Of a stretch of DNA of 64,000 nt, positions 12,101 through 23,232 are shown one piece after another. Source of the DNA: Nageia nagi (taxonomy: Eukaryota > Pinophyta). The DNA is taken from contig JBITNC010000001.1 of the NCBI GenBank assembly GCA_050084985.1, forward strand, positions 74,834,001 through 74,898,000. The letters run 5' to 3'. Each line of letters starts with the position of its first letter. Position 1 is the stretch's first letter. The notes under the pieces were generated by a model that saw nothing but the letters and a program-made list of their open reading frames with translations, had not been told where the DNA came from and ran no database searches. A program made the translations under genes and the position numbers.

Positions 12101-12830
12101 ATATGAGGATTTGATTCACATATTTTTGCATAATTATAGTTATAATATTACTAATAAGGTTTATTTTAATGACTTGTGTAAAATTAAATATCTCCCTAAC
12201 CAATCAATGAAGGATTTTGTAAAGATATGGAAATAAACTGTTAATAAACTCACCATGGATGAAGATGAACTCAAGCATATTTTGTGGATGTTCTCTTGCC
12301 TATATATAAGCTATTTGTCATCTCTAATCATAATATGTCTTTAGGATATATGATTGACATTATTACTAAAAAGGAAACATGCATTAAAAAGTTTAGTGCT
12401 ATGAAACATGTTGAGCATACTTTACTTGTAAAACCTATTACTAAAAATCAAACCAAGGTTGAAGCAAATCATGTTGCTCACAAAAAATGAGGTAGTTCTC
12501 TATCCAAATATACTCACCAATATACTCCTTTTACTGATACTATTGATAATATTTTGAATGTATTATTAGATGAGGAATTGATCAAATTACCTCCTATTAT
12601 TGAACCTAAGTTTACTAATGGTATGCCTAAAAATTTTTACGACAAGGAAAATGGAATTATCATAGGGTACCTATTCATCTAAATTAGGATTGCAGGACAC
12701 TTCATAATCTTATACAGGATTTTATTAATAATGGAGTAATCAAGATGCATCAAAAACTAGATGCAAAGATAAGACTTGTACATTTAGATAATGCATAGCT
12801 AGGGGTATTCAGTAATCCCTTACCATCTTC
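12101..12830 (+). pseudogene. C-terminal half of the plus-strand Ty3 gag
   Basis: Continuing from 7980, the frame reads EDLIHIFLHNYSYN, NKVYFNDLCKIK, QSMKDFVKIWK*TVNKLTMD. It then shifts into LPIYKLFVISNHNMSLGYMI (open 12284-12490), then TDTIDNILNVLLDEELIKLP and, after another shift, DCRTLHNLIQDFINNGVIK at about 12685-12745. The last piece is the end of the CX2HX4HX4C knuckle region and is the counterpart of CRTLQHKIQDLID in the gag at 2867-3577; the upstream Cys/His residues are eroded. No protease or pol follows, so what remains of this element is gag only. Confidence 0.75.
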
Positions 12831-13650
12831 ATAATCTTGAAGGTGCATTGGTACAATAAGTTTTTCCCATAATTTACATTATTTTTAAGCTAACACATGC
12901 ATATAAGCATCATCCAAATAGAAATAGGAATAGAATTAAAAAGCATGATGCCAATGATGTGCATTCTTTCTTTCAGAGTGCCAATGGTGTGGGGATGACT
13001 AGTAAAAAAGTACCTCTTTTTGTCCCTACCTTTGGAAAGTGTATTTGGGTGGTGAAAACTCCCCAAGTACATAAAGTTATTCCTTGATCTCTTTTTGACA
13101 TCACAATCAATGTATATTAGTAACTAGGGTATTTTTGTATCTTTTTGCTTTCCTTCTATACATGCTCACTAGTCCAATGATTTTTCTTCTTTATATCCAT
13201 ATTTTTTTTCTATTTTCATAATCTAGGGATCCAAATCCTCTCTATGCATGATGCCAATGCCCTACTATATTTGTGTTAGGGCACCAGCATCATGGTTTTC
13301 TTGTGATACAATATTTAAAATCCATTTTTTATCATTCTAAATAATGTTCCTTAGCCTCTAGATTGATCCTAGGTGTTGTTCCATGATATCTATGGTCACA
13401 TACACCTCTTGACCTTTACTAGTTTCTCCAAGGTATCTTGGTTCCTTTAGGTTGTGTGTGTGATTTCAATTTGTGTGTATTTCTTATAATCATTATCAGT
13501 TGTACATAACATAATGTGTGCATGTTTAGCATGTTTTATTGTTAATGAGTCAATTTTTAGAGTTCAATGTGCCTGTATGTGTGTCCAATGTTAGCCATTT
13601 AAATATAACATAAAGATAAAAAAACATAGAGTATTGATTCTGCCAAATGG

Positions 13651-13653
<3 letters not shown>
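12831..13653. other. gene-less stretch after gag
   Basis: A few residues like SNPLP and EGALVQ, common just after gag in this family, occur to about 12855. Beyond that I see no coding domain, LTR end or tandem repeat. The frame at 13072-12890 (minus) looks accidental. Confidence 0.4.

Positions 13654-13687
<34 letters not shown>
13654..13687. repeat. (AT)n microsatellite
   Basis: Uninterrupted AT dinucleotides, about 17 units. Confidence 0.98.
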
Positions 13688-13689
<2 letters not shown>

Positions 13690-13732
13690 AAGTTAAATTT
13701 TGGTACAAATTATGTATACATCGGCCTTAGCC

Positions 13733-15621
13733 CTACACCATCCACCACTATAAGTGGACACTAGCACCACTACTAGATGTCTCACCCTTAGAGTGTACTC
13801 TCCTACCACTACCACTAGATCCAAATATGGAGACTCCACTTACGATATCACTCACCATGAGTCCATGAGTCTCCAAAAGTGTATTGGCACTTGTATACTT
13901 GGCCCATAATCTAGATATCTCTAAATATTAAGCTACAATTTGATCTTGCTAACTTTGCATGAATGCCCACTATTGATATAGTTGGGGTATGGTGAGCCTA
14001 TCCTAGATACCCTTCACTGTTTAAGATAGTGAAGCCACCTCTACATCCCACATCGCAAGTGTAGCCCTCACCATAACGAACTCCACCTCTAATAGCTAGA
14101 GATGTGTCAACTCAACCTCCATCAACCTTAGTCTAGCTATCTTAGCCTCTATGACCATTACCTATGCATATAACACCCCTATCATATCATACATAATGCT
14201 AGTTAGTCTCTCATTAGCTACATTTAAAATTTGAAAATTATGAAGCACTATGAGTAGAATCTTTCTTACCTGGAGTGGGAGCAATTGCTGCTAGCACCTG
14301 TAGTCCCCCTACTAGTAGAGGCCCATTATGGATAGGATTATCTACATTCATATAATCCTCCTCCATTGATGGTGGGCTCATTGCATCATCACTCCCACTA
14401 TCTGACTCATCTAGGACCAAAGAGCCTAGATGCATATTTGTCCACCATACCGCATAATCAGGGAAACCCTAAGACTTATGGCTACCTCCATAACAACATA
14501 TTCTACCAATGTCTCTAGCCACCCTACCATCAATATTGGCATATCCTAAGCATCATCAAAAATATCTCTCTAGTGTGTACTATCGATACACTAGGGGCAC
14601 TATTGGGATCAGTTGTTGTATCCCAAACTATCTCAACACCCACTCTAGATGATATGGCTCCACTATCTTCTACTTGGTCTTAAAGAAGTGGGTTTACCTC
14701 ACCCATACCAAATTATGATCATCCTCATGCCACACATAATTAGCATAGCACACCATATGATGTTTGAATCCTAGAGGTCATTGATGTCTTTTGTAGCACA
14801 CCATATGATGTTTGAATCCTAGAGTTCATTGATTTCCCTCCTCCTTACCTCCATAGATTAAGGAAGCCTATGTCCACCTAATAGGTCATTTCAACATGCT
14901 AGGGTCACATCTATAAAGTCATCTCTCACCTTCTGTAATACCACTAGCTTGATAACTAAGATGTGCTCATAGGCCTAGACCTATAGGATACCAACATGAG
15001 CAATTTTCACATTAACCTTATCAATATTAATGAATGAATACAAATCCCTATAAAGTTATGCCAATACTGCTAACCCCCATGTGAACTATCTCCCTTGAGT
15101 GCATATCTCTCATACTATCCATCTCATCCTAAGAGGAAAAGTCAAATGGCTTTTATCGAGACATAGATAGGTGGTAATAATAACCACCACATGCAACGTG
15201 AAGTGTCTCCCTACTTAGGTATACCTACAGCCCTCTACGAGTCACACCAACTGATGATCCTAGTCATTTTCATCCAATTTGATCAACCATAAATACTGAG
15301 TCCCATGAGTGTTATCATACCCCAGATCTAGTATTCATCCTCCAAAGTTACTATCATTTCATTAGTGGGAAGGTGAAGTGATTAGTAATCTTGATCCCAT
15401 CTCTTAGCCAATGTAGTGAGAAGAGGAGTATCCACTTGTACTATCCCCATGTATGCAAGCTCCCCTAACCTACATTGATCTAAAATATCATCTAATTACT
15501 AAGTTTTTGGGAAAGCTTGAGCCAAATCTAAATTTGTAGTCCTCATAGGCTCACCTCGAATCAACCCCTTATGATCCTGCAAGGTAACACTTGGGTCTAT
15601 TAGTCCATCCTCTCTACTCAT
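13733..15621 (-). pseudogene. plant mobile domain (PMD) protein pseudogene
   Basis: I take the start as the ATG at 15621-15619, reading MSREDGLIDPSVTLQDHKGL. The following sequence, LDLAQAFP, LGELAYMGIVQVDTPLLTTL, AKRWDQDY, LHLPTNEMIVTLEDEY*IWG and later FTWGLAVLA*LYRDLYSF, matches the plant mobile domain of MAIN/MAIL-type proteins and of transposon-borne relatives (from memory of PF10536). An acidic Ser/Asp linker follows (open 14435-14238), then a heptad-rich likely coiled coil (VIEAKIARLRLMEVELTHL) and a Ser/Gly-rich tail ending at a stop at 13733. Many stops and at least one shift near 14240 make it non-functional. It is antisense to the gag upstream and the LTR downstream, so it may be cargo of a Ty3 element. 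Confidence 0.75.
14746..14840. repeat. 48-bp direct duplication within the PMD pseudogene
   Basis: TAGCACACCATATGATGTTT and the following bases occur at 14746 and again at 14794 with one or two changes. The period of 48 keeps the reading frame. Confidence 0.85.
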
Positions 15622-15894
15622 GGATAATAAAAATATAATGTTTCAAATTTTAATCTACTTATCACATTCTTGATTAGTAGACTATGAAGATACTTTGCTA
15701 GATGACCTTTCCTCCTCATAATCAGTTATTGGATAATCCTCCAATTGATGGTAGCCATCACTACACAATCTTAGATCCTCTATGGACATCCTCCCACTTG
15801 TTGCACTAAAATTATGGATGTAATAGACACTCCAATAGTGCAACATTGCTGTTAGGGTGGCAAACTTGGCTGGTTAAGTGAAAAAGTCAATGCT
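15622..15894. other. stretch between PMD start and copia insertion
   Basis: No coding domain is seen. It would hold the upstream region of the PMD pseudogene. The same host sequence resumes at 20961 after the copia element. Confidence 0.4.
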
Positions 15895-16439
15895 TGTTAG
15901 AAAATGGAGACTACAACCGGCTAAAAAATAGAGAGCAGTTTCTTTCTCATTTAACACCAAATTTCAGTTGCCAAGAAGCCATGACACCTGGTTATCAGTT
16001 ATAGAAGGGTTGGGGGTTACCTAATGACCTTCTTGATCCAACTTGGGTTTAAGTTGGGTTAGTTTGTACCTATAAATAAGAGGCTTGAGTTAAGGCATGT
16101 AGTATTGTAGTTTTGACAGCAATTGTGAAGTAGATTGTGATTGTTGAGAGAGAGATTGTAGTGAGGTTTTGTTGTAACTCCAAAGTGAAGATTGTAGCAA
16201 GGTTATGCTACTGGTTTTTTGCTTGAAGGACTTTGAAGAATGATATGCAAAAGGGTTGAAAGCTTCTCCGTGGATGTAGCCTACATTGGGTGAACCACGT
16301 TATCTCTTGTGTCTCTCTTTGTGTGATTGATGTTCATGGTTATTTGATTTCAGTAGTATGCTTTGAATGTTGTTTCTTTTGCTAAGGAGTAAGAGAATTA
16401 TTGATGCTCTTGCTTATATAAACTTATTAAATCCTAACA
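15895..16439 (+). repeat. copia 5' LTR
   Basis: It starts TGTTAGAAAATGG and ends AAATCCTAACA, so TGTTAG/CTAACA are terminal inverted ends. It carries a TATA box at 16071-16078. The primer-binding site follows directly. Confidence 0.97.
16071..16078 (+). promoter_or_regulatory. TATA box in copia LTR
   Basis: TATAAATA is present in both LTRs (second copy at 20592-20599), about 175 bp from the LTR start, where U3 meets R. Confidence 0.6.
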
Positions 16440-16441
16440 AG

Positions 16442-16453
16442 TGGTATCAGAGC
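16442..16453 (+). other. primer-binding site (initiator tRNA-Met type)
   Basis: TGGTATCAGAGC, two bases after the LTR, is the standard complement of the plant initiator-methionine tRNA 3' end used by copia elements. Confidence 0.95.
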
Positions 16454-16517
16454 ATGTTGTTTTGTTAGGATTTTATTGGTGAATCTTGTGTGTAGATTGG
16501 AAACCAAGAAGAGCACT

Positions 16518-19500
16518 ATGGCAGAAGAAGGGAGGCTGAAGGTGGAAAGATTTAATGGGCAAGGATTTCAATTTTGGAAAATGCAAATGGAAGACTACCT
16601 CTACCAAAAGGATCTCTATATACCTCTAGAAGATAAGAGTAAGAAACCTACTACTATGAGTGATGGGGAATGGAACTTGTTGGATAGAAAGGCTTTGGGA
16701 GCTGTAAGACTTTGTTTAAGTTCTAGTGTAGCTTTCAATATTTCCAATGAAAAACCACTAAAGGTGTAATGGATAAACTTGCTAAAATGTATGAAAAACC
16801 ATCCGCCTCAAACAAAGTATACTTAATGAAGAAATTGTTTAACATGAAGATGAATGAAGGTAGTTTAGTTCAAGACCATGTTAATGAATTTAAGACAGTC
16901 ACAAATCAATTAACTTCAGTAAAAATAGAATTTGAAGATGAAGTAAGAGCTTTGTTAATTCTATGTTCACTTCCGGGTAGTTGGAATAGCTTTGATATGG
17001 CTGTTAGTAATTCTTCTTCTAATGCAAAATTGGTCTTTGATGAAGTTGTTGGAACAATTCTTAGTGAGGACATGAGGAGAAAGTCCATGGGAGAATGCTC
17101 CAATGCTACTCTCATAGTAGAGATAAGATGAAGATCAAAGGAAAGAAGGAGAAGCAATTCAAGAAGCAAATCACAAGGAAGGTCAAAATCAAAAGGTAAA
17201 ACTAAATTGGAATGTTGGCATTGTGGTAAAAAGGGTCACATTAAAAGGGATTGTTGGAATAGGAAAGGAAATGAAAGTAGTAATAATAATGAAAGCACAA
17301 GTAACCAAGAGGCAAATATTGTTGGTGAATTAATTCAAGATGCTTTAATCATGTCTCATGAAATGAATGGTGATTATTGGGTTCTTGATTCGGGTGCTTC
17401 ATATCATGCTACTCCAAATAAGAACTATTTTTCAAATTACACACATGGTGACTTTGGTCAAGTATTATTAGGTAATGAACACCCATGCAAGATTGTTGGT
17501 ATTGGCAATATAACAATGAAATTACCTAATGGAACATAATGGACTCTTAATGAAGCTAGACACATTCTGAATCTTAAAAGAAATCTTATATCAACAAGTA
17601 AATTGGATAAGGAGGGCTATGTGATGACATTCGGGGATTCTAGTTGGAAACTAACTAAAGGTTCAATGGTATTTGCAAAGGGAAATTTGGTGGGGTCTCT
17701 TTATTTGCTCACAAATGTCTTTGATTATTCATTGAATCTTGTTTCAATAGGCAATGATACATCACTATGGCATAATAGACTTGGACATATGAGTGAAAAA
17801 GGTATGAAAATGTTACACTCTAATGGTTCAATCCCTAATCTAAAAGAAGTTGATTTAGGATTTTGTGAAGATTGTGTGTATGGAAAACAAAAAAGGGTTA
17901 ATTTTCTTAAAGTTGGCAATGAAAAGAAGAGTCACAAATTAGAGCTTGTTCATACAGATGTGTGGGGTCCTACACAGGTTTGCTCACTTGGAGGCTCATC
18001 TTATTTTGTCACTTTTATTGATGATTGTACTAGAAAGACATGGGTATAGTGTATTAAAAAGAAATCTGATGTGTTTGAAAAATTTAAGAGGTGGAAGGCA
18101 TTGGTTGAGAATGAAACTAATTCTAAGTTGAAATGTCTTAAGTTCGATAATGGTGGGGAGTTTTGCAATAATGAGTTTGATTCATTTTGTTCACACAATG
18201 GCATTAGAAGGATTAAGGTGGTCCCTAGAACTCCACAAGAAAATGGGGTTGCAGAAAGAATGAATAGGACTATCTTAGAAAGGGCTAGAAGTATGAGGAT
18301 ACATGCTGGGTTTCCTTTGAATCTTTGGGTTGATGCTATTGACACTATTGTTTACTTGATTAACAGGGGTCCATCTATGGCTTTAGATGGAGGAATTACA
18401 GAGGAGATGTGAACAAAAAAAAAGGTGAATTACTCATTCTTGAGAGTCTTTGGTTGTGAGGCTTTTGCACATGTTGATAAAGAGGATAGAAAGAAACTTG
18501 ATGCAAAATCACAAAAATGTTATCTTATTGGATATGGTGTTAATGATTTGGGATATAGGTTATGGGATGTTGATAACCATAAAATCATTAGAAGTAGAGA
18601 TGTTTTATTCAATGAGAAAAGCATGTATAAAGATAGATTGCAAAAGGTTGAGGAACCTAAGTTTGTATCTCTAGAAGATGTTGATTAATATAAGGATCCT
18701 ATTAATAATAATGATCAAGCACCTCCACCACAAACACCTCAAACTTTGTCACTAAGAAGATCCTCAAGGATTAGTAAACCTCCTCAAAAATACTCTCCTG
18801 CTCTTTATCATATTCTTTATACTGATGGTGGTGAACCTGAATGTTTTGATGAAGCTATGTAGGGTGATACACAGATTAAGTGGGAGCATGCTATGAAGGA
18901 GGAGATGGACTCCTTACTCAAGAATCAGACTTGGAGTTTGGTTGAGGTTCCAGAGGGTAAGAAGGCACTTACTAACAAATGGGTGTACAAGATAAAGGAG
19001 GAGGTAGATGAGGGACAAAGGTACAAAGTAATACTTGTAGTAAAAAGTTTTGAACAGAAAAAAGGTATCGATTATGATGAGATTTTTTCTCCAGTTGTTA
19101 AAATGACCTCGATTAGAGCAATATTGAGTCTTGTTGCTACTGAAAATTTGTTTCTTGAACAACTGGATGTAAAGACAACTTTTCTTCATAGGGATTTGGA
19201 GGAGGATATTTATATGCATCAACCCAAAGGTTTTGAGGTCAAAGGTAAAGAAGCGTATGTATGTGAATTGGAAAAAAGCTTGTACGGTTTGAAGCAAGCA
19301 CCTAGGCAATGGTATCATAAGTTTGACACTTTCATGATAACAAATGAATTTGTAAGATGTCAATCTGATCATTGTGTATATGTAAAGAAGACAACAAATG
19401 GCAACTATGTAATCTTGCTTTTATATGTTGATGATATGTTGGTAGCAGGATCTAGTATGCAGGATATTGTTAATCTTAAGAAAAAGTTGGCTAATATTTT

Positions 19501-20338
19501 TGAAATGAAAGATTTGGGTGAAGCTAAACAAATCCTTGGAATGAAAATAACAAGAGATAAATAAAACCACTTGCTTTAACTAAGTCAAGAAGATTATATT
19601 GATAAGATTCTTAAAAGGTTCAATATGAAAGATGCAAAATCTGTAACTACACCATTGGCAAAGCATTTTAAACTCACCAAACATTTATGTCCTAAGACAG
19701 ATAAGGAAAAGGAGTACATGACTAAGGTTCCTTATGATTCAGTGGTTGGAAGTTTAATGTATGCAATGGTGTGCACTAGACCAGATATAGCACAAGCAGT
19801 GGGAGTGGTTAGTAGATTCATGAACAATCCAGGAAAAGGGCATTAAGAAGCAGTTAAATGGATCCTTAGGTATTTAAAGGGTACTTCTCATTACTCTTTA
19901 TGTTTTGGTGGATCTAACTCTTGTTTGTAAGGTTATGTTGACTCTGGCATGGTAGGTGATATAGATGGTGGGAGAAGCACTACAGGATATGTGTTTACCA
20001 TTAGAGGTACAGTGATTAGTTGGATTTCAAAGCTTCAATAGGTTGTGGCTCTCATGGAGGCAAGTAAAGAATTGATTTGGTTGAAGAGATTGATGGAGGA
20101 ACTAGGAAAGGTGCAAGAGGATGCGAAGCTATGGAGCGATAGCCAGAGTGCTATTCATATTGCAAATAACTCAGCCTACCATTTGAGAACCAAGCATATC
20201 AAATTGAGGTACCACTTCATCAGAACAACGTTGGAGGATGGTTCAGTCAGTTTGGGGAAGATTCACACGTCTCAAAATCCTACGGACATGTTCACTAAAG
20301 TTGTTACAAAGGAGAAGTTGGGCTCTTGCTCAACTTAG
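16518..20338 (+). pseudogene. copia gag-pol polyprotein, broken
   Basis: The start ATG at 16518 gives MAEEGRLKVERFNG. Domains in order: gag; zinc knuckle CWHCGKKGHIKRDC (17213-17254); protease WVLDSGASYH (Asp at 17387); pre-integrase WHNRLGHMSEKGM with FCEDCVYGKQ; integrase core with HTDVWGP, KFDNGGEF and ENGVAERMN (the D, D, E); RT with YVDD at 19424-19435; RNase H with RSTTGYVFT and SDSQSAIHIANN. A one-base shift lies in an A-run near 16750. In-frame stops are at 17129, 17537, 18047, 18410, 18686, 18860, 19562, 19577, 19844, 19928 and 20039. In RNase H about ten residues between VVAL and MEASKE, which normally carry a catalytic Glu, are deleted. Confidence 0.95.
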
Positions 20339-20405
20339 ATTGGTCTTAAGGAGTAAAGGCCAAGATGAGAAGCTTTTGACCCTTGTTGCAGAGGAAGAAG
20401 TCTCC

Positions 20406-20416
20406 AAGTGGGAGAT
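20406..20416 (+). other. copia polypurine tract
   Basis: AAGTGGGAGAT directly precedes the 3' LTR, the expected primer site for plus-strand synthesis. Confidence 0.85.
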
Positions 20417-20960
20417 TGTTAGAAAATGGAGACTACAACCGGCTAAAAATTGAGAGCAGTTTCTTTCTCGTCTAACACCAAATTTTAGTTGCCAAGAAGC
20501 CATGACACCTGGTTATCAGTTATAGAAGGGTTGGGGGTTACCTAACGACCTTCCTAATCCAACTTGGGTTTAAGTTGGGTTAGTTTGTACCTATAAATAA
20601 GAGGCTTGAGTTGAGGCATGTAGTATTGTAGTTTTGACAGCAATTATGAAGTAGATTGTGATTGTTGAGAGAGAGATTGTAGTGAGGTTTTGTTGTAACT
20701 CCAAAGTGAAGATTGTAGCAAGGTTATGCTACTGGTTTGTTGCTAGGAGGACTTTGAAGAATGATATGCAAAAGGGTTGAAAGCTTCTCCGTGGATGTAG
20801 CCTACATTGGGTGAACCACGTTATCTCTTGTGTCTCTCTTTGTGTGATTGATGTTCATGGTTATTTGATTTCAGTAGTATGCTTTGAATGTTGTTTTTTT
20901 TGCTAAGGAGTAAGAGAATTATTGATGCTCTTACTTATATAAACTTATTAAATCCTAACA
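20417..20960 (+). repeat. copia 3' LTR
   Basis: It starts TGTTAGAAAATGG and ends AAATCCTAACA, 544 bp, and is near-identical to the 5' LTR. Confidence 0.97.
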
Positions 20961-21779
20961 AAGCCTACTTATTAGAGCTCCAAATAGCAAGGGCATCAAG
21001 GCCAAAATAACCTATTTTTACAAAAATTTTGATTTTATAAGTTGACTTTGGGGCTTTAAATTAAGACATTGCTTCTTTTTTAACATAGAGTTCCTAAATC
21101 CTTATGTGGAGGGCTTATTGGCCTTGTAAAAATTTCAAATCCCTCTCATCCTTTTTTGGATATTAAAAATTACCATTTGTAAAGTGTCAATGATGTCCAT
21201 TTTTTTGAGTTGTGTGTGCTATTGACAAAATTTGGATCTAATTTATGCTTTGAATTTATTTAAATGATGCTTGCATGTCTCAAGTAAAGATCATTTCATT
21301 TGTATTTTTTATTAAAATATATACTAGGTTTAGGACATCAATGGTGTGCTAATTTGCTATTTAGATGAGTTTCCAATGTGTCTAGTTCATTTTCATCAAT
21401 TGCTAGTTTTTAATATGATAATGGAGACTTGTTTATGATATATAATTAAAAAAAAATTGGATTATGTATACTTGATTTTAGTCATTTGGTAGGGTAAAAT
21501 TATATCTTTAAGAAGGTTGTTTCTAGGTAGCTGTAATCCCATGATATTTGTAATATTTGGTGATATATGAAGGTATTGCTTAATTGGATGACTTTCTCCA
21601 CTTATTTCATGATAGCAGCATATTGACCTATTTTGAGGGTGCTGACAACATACATCCTTTTTGCATAATTAAATTCAAGCTTCCAAACCTTTATAGGTTT
21701 GAATATTAAGAAATTTTATCATTCTAACTTAGCATATTATAATATATTATATTTATTTCATCCTTGCTTCAAATGGCTA
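20961..21779. other. host sequence right of copia, no gene seen
   Basis: A+T-rich sequence with no domain, LTR end or repeat I can name. It continues the region interrupted at 15894 and probably belongs to the non-coding 3' part of the element whose LTR starts at 23061. Confidence 0.4.
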
Positions 21780-22510
21780 ATATCTTTGGATCATGGACAT
21801 TAAAACATATGATCATCGATGGCCATCGATATGGCTAGTGAGAGTTCACTTATTTAAAAGTAAATTGATGATGCAACTATGAGCAATTTGTTGACATTGG
21901 ATCATCTCCAATGGATGATACATTTTAATGTATATCCACATAGTTTTTGCTTTGAACCTATCTAAATCATACTATATTTAGATTATGGACATAAAAATAC
22001 ATGATCATCAATGGCCAATGATAAGACTAGTGAGAGTTCATTCAATTAAAAGTAAATTAATGATGCAATTATGAACAATTAGTTGATATTAGATCATATC
22101 CAATGGATGATATATTTTTCTATGTGTTCATATGATTTTTGCTTTGAACCTACCTAAATACTATCTTCAAATTATGGATATAAAAATGCTTGATCATTGA
22201 TGGCCAATGATATGGTTAGTGAGAGTTTACTCACTTAAAAGTAAACTAGTGATGCAACCATGAGAAATTTGTTGACATTGGATCATCTCCAATGGATGAT
22301 ATATTTTGTTGTTTATCCACATGATCTTTTCTTTGAACCCATTTAAAGCATACTATATTTAAATCTTAGACATATATATGTATGATTATTGATGATACAA
22401 CTAATGAGAGTTCACTCACTTAAAAAATAAATTGATGATGCAACTATGAGCAAGATATTGAATTAGATCATCTTCAATGGATAAAATAACTTACTATGCA
22501 TCCATCATTA
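21780..22510. repeat. four tandem units of ~185-192 bp
   Basis: The marker CTAGTGAGAGTT recurs, with variants, at 21835, 22027, 22216 and 22401 (spacings 192, 189, 185). Each unit then has GATGATGCAAC or a close variant, and GATCATCTCCAATGGAT (the first T of CTCC varies). Units are clearly diverged. The array sits about 550 bp before a polypurine tract, in what looks like a 3' untranslated region. Confidence 0.85.
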
Positions 22511-22806
22511 TTTTATGACTAAAATTTCATTGCAAGACATAGATCCAACAAAATAGAAAAAAATTATAGTCAAAATTAGTGTACTAGCATTATGCTCATA
22601 GTCTATTCGACCATCGATGGTATACATTTCATTTTCATTTCCACCAATCCAAAGTGTAACCTCTTTATTTTGAGGTATGTATGTAAGTGTGAAAGGTTCC
22701 CAATTAGACATAATGGAATAACCAAATTCATGATTGAAACAGTATAAGGGAGGAAAATCATATCTTCCATATCCAACCTTGGATATGGATATTTATAGTC
22801 ATCCAA
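22508..22806 (-). other. short unidentified coding-like fragment
   Basis: Two overlapping minus frames give an aromatic-rich stretch (YDFPPLYCFNHEFGYSI in one, then SNWEPFTLTYIPQNKEVTLW) that looks protein-like rather than random, with one frameshift between them. I do not recognise the family. It could be another piece of antisense cargo, like the PMD pseudogene, or a remnant of an older insertion. Confidence 0.3.
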
Positions 22807-23047
22807 ACATCATCCAAATAATATTCCTGAAGATAGTTTCTTTAGCAGCTTTTTCCTTGGCTACTCCACTCAAGGATCTTTTCTAGGACACCAAAGTCAA
22901 AAGGGAGGCAACACAAGGTCCCTCAACATCAACCATTCATCTTTAGTAAAAGATAACATTAGAAAAAATCTATCAAAAATATTTCTTCTATATCTTGGCT
23001 ACATTTCTTCTTTAGACATGTAATTTCATTACTTCAATCACACATCC
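22807..23047. other. no gene seen
   Basis: A short non-coding piece leading to the polypurine tract. Confidence 0.4.
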
Positions 23048-23060
23048 AAAGAGGAGAAAA
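23048..23060 (+). other. polypurine tract
   Basis: AAAGAGGAGAAAA lies directly before TGTAGATGCC. It marks the 3' end of a plus-strand LTR element whose interior lies to the left. It closely resembles the tract of the element at 43322-48810. Confidence 0.75.
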
Positions 23061-23176
23061 TGTAGATGCCTCAAAAATGAAACTTTATGTATTTAATAAA
23101 TCATTTTAATCCTTTAATAATGTATTATTTAAAAAAAAAAATAAAATGTATAAAATAGGTGTAGGCCATATATTTT

Positions 23177-23200
23177 ACCCTTGTAGATTATACAAGGGGT
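23177..23200. promoter_or_regulatory. conserved dyad upstream of LTR TATA box
   Basis: ACCCTTGTA-GATTA-TACAAGGGGT is an 8-9-bp stem with a 5-base spacer. The homologous place in the second LTR (24185-24213) reads TTGACCCTTGT and ACAAGGGGTCAA around GGATTGT, so the pairing is kept. It could be a binding site or an RNA hairpin. Confidence 0.5.
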
Positions 23201-23224
23201 CAAATCCTATAATATAAGCATCCC

Positions 23225-23232
23225 TATATAAA
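23225..23232 (+). promoter_or_regulatory. TATA box in LTR
   Basis: TATATAAA; the second copy has it at 24243-24250. Confidence 0.55.

Larger units (their letters stand above)
15895..20960 (+). mobile_element. complete Ty1-copia retrotransposon, inactivated
   Basis: It is 5066 bp long with LTRs at 15895-16439 and 20417-20960, a tRNA-iMet type primer-binding site, a single gag-pol in the copia order (gag, protease, integrase, RT, RNase H) and a polypurine tract. By my hand count the LTRs differ at about 15 places over 545 bp (about 97% identical), so the insertion is fairly recent relative to its neighbours. The flanks (...ATGCT and AAGCC...) do not give a clean 5-bp duplication. One frameshift and eleven in-frame stops disable it. 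Confidence 0.97.

Noticed and set aside
18001-18345. Antisense frames inside the copia gag-pol (also 17725-17919, 18914-19372, 16906-17169)
   Set aside because: They lie opposite conserved integrase, RT and gag sequence and have no domain of their own.
15884-20970. A clean 5-bp target duplication for the copia element
   Set aside because: The flanks ATGCT and AAGCC match in only 3 of 5 positions, so I do not claim it.
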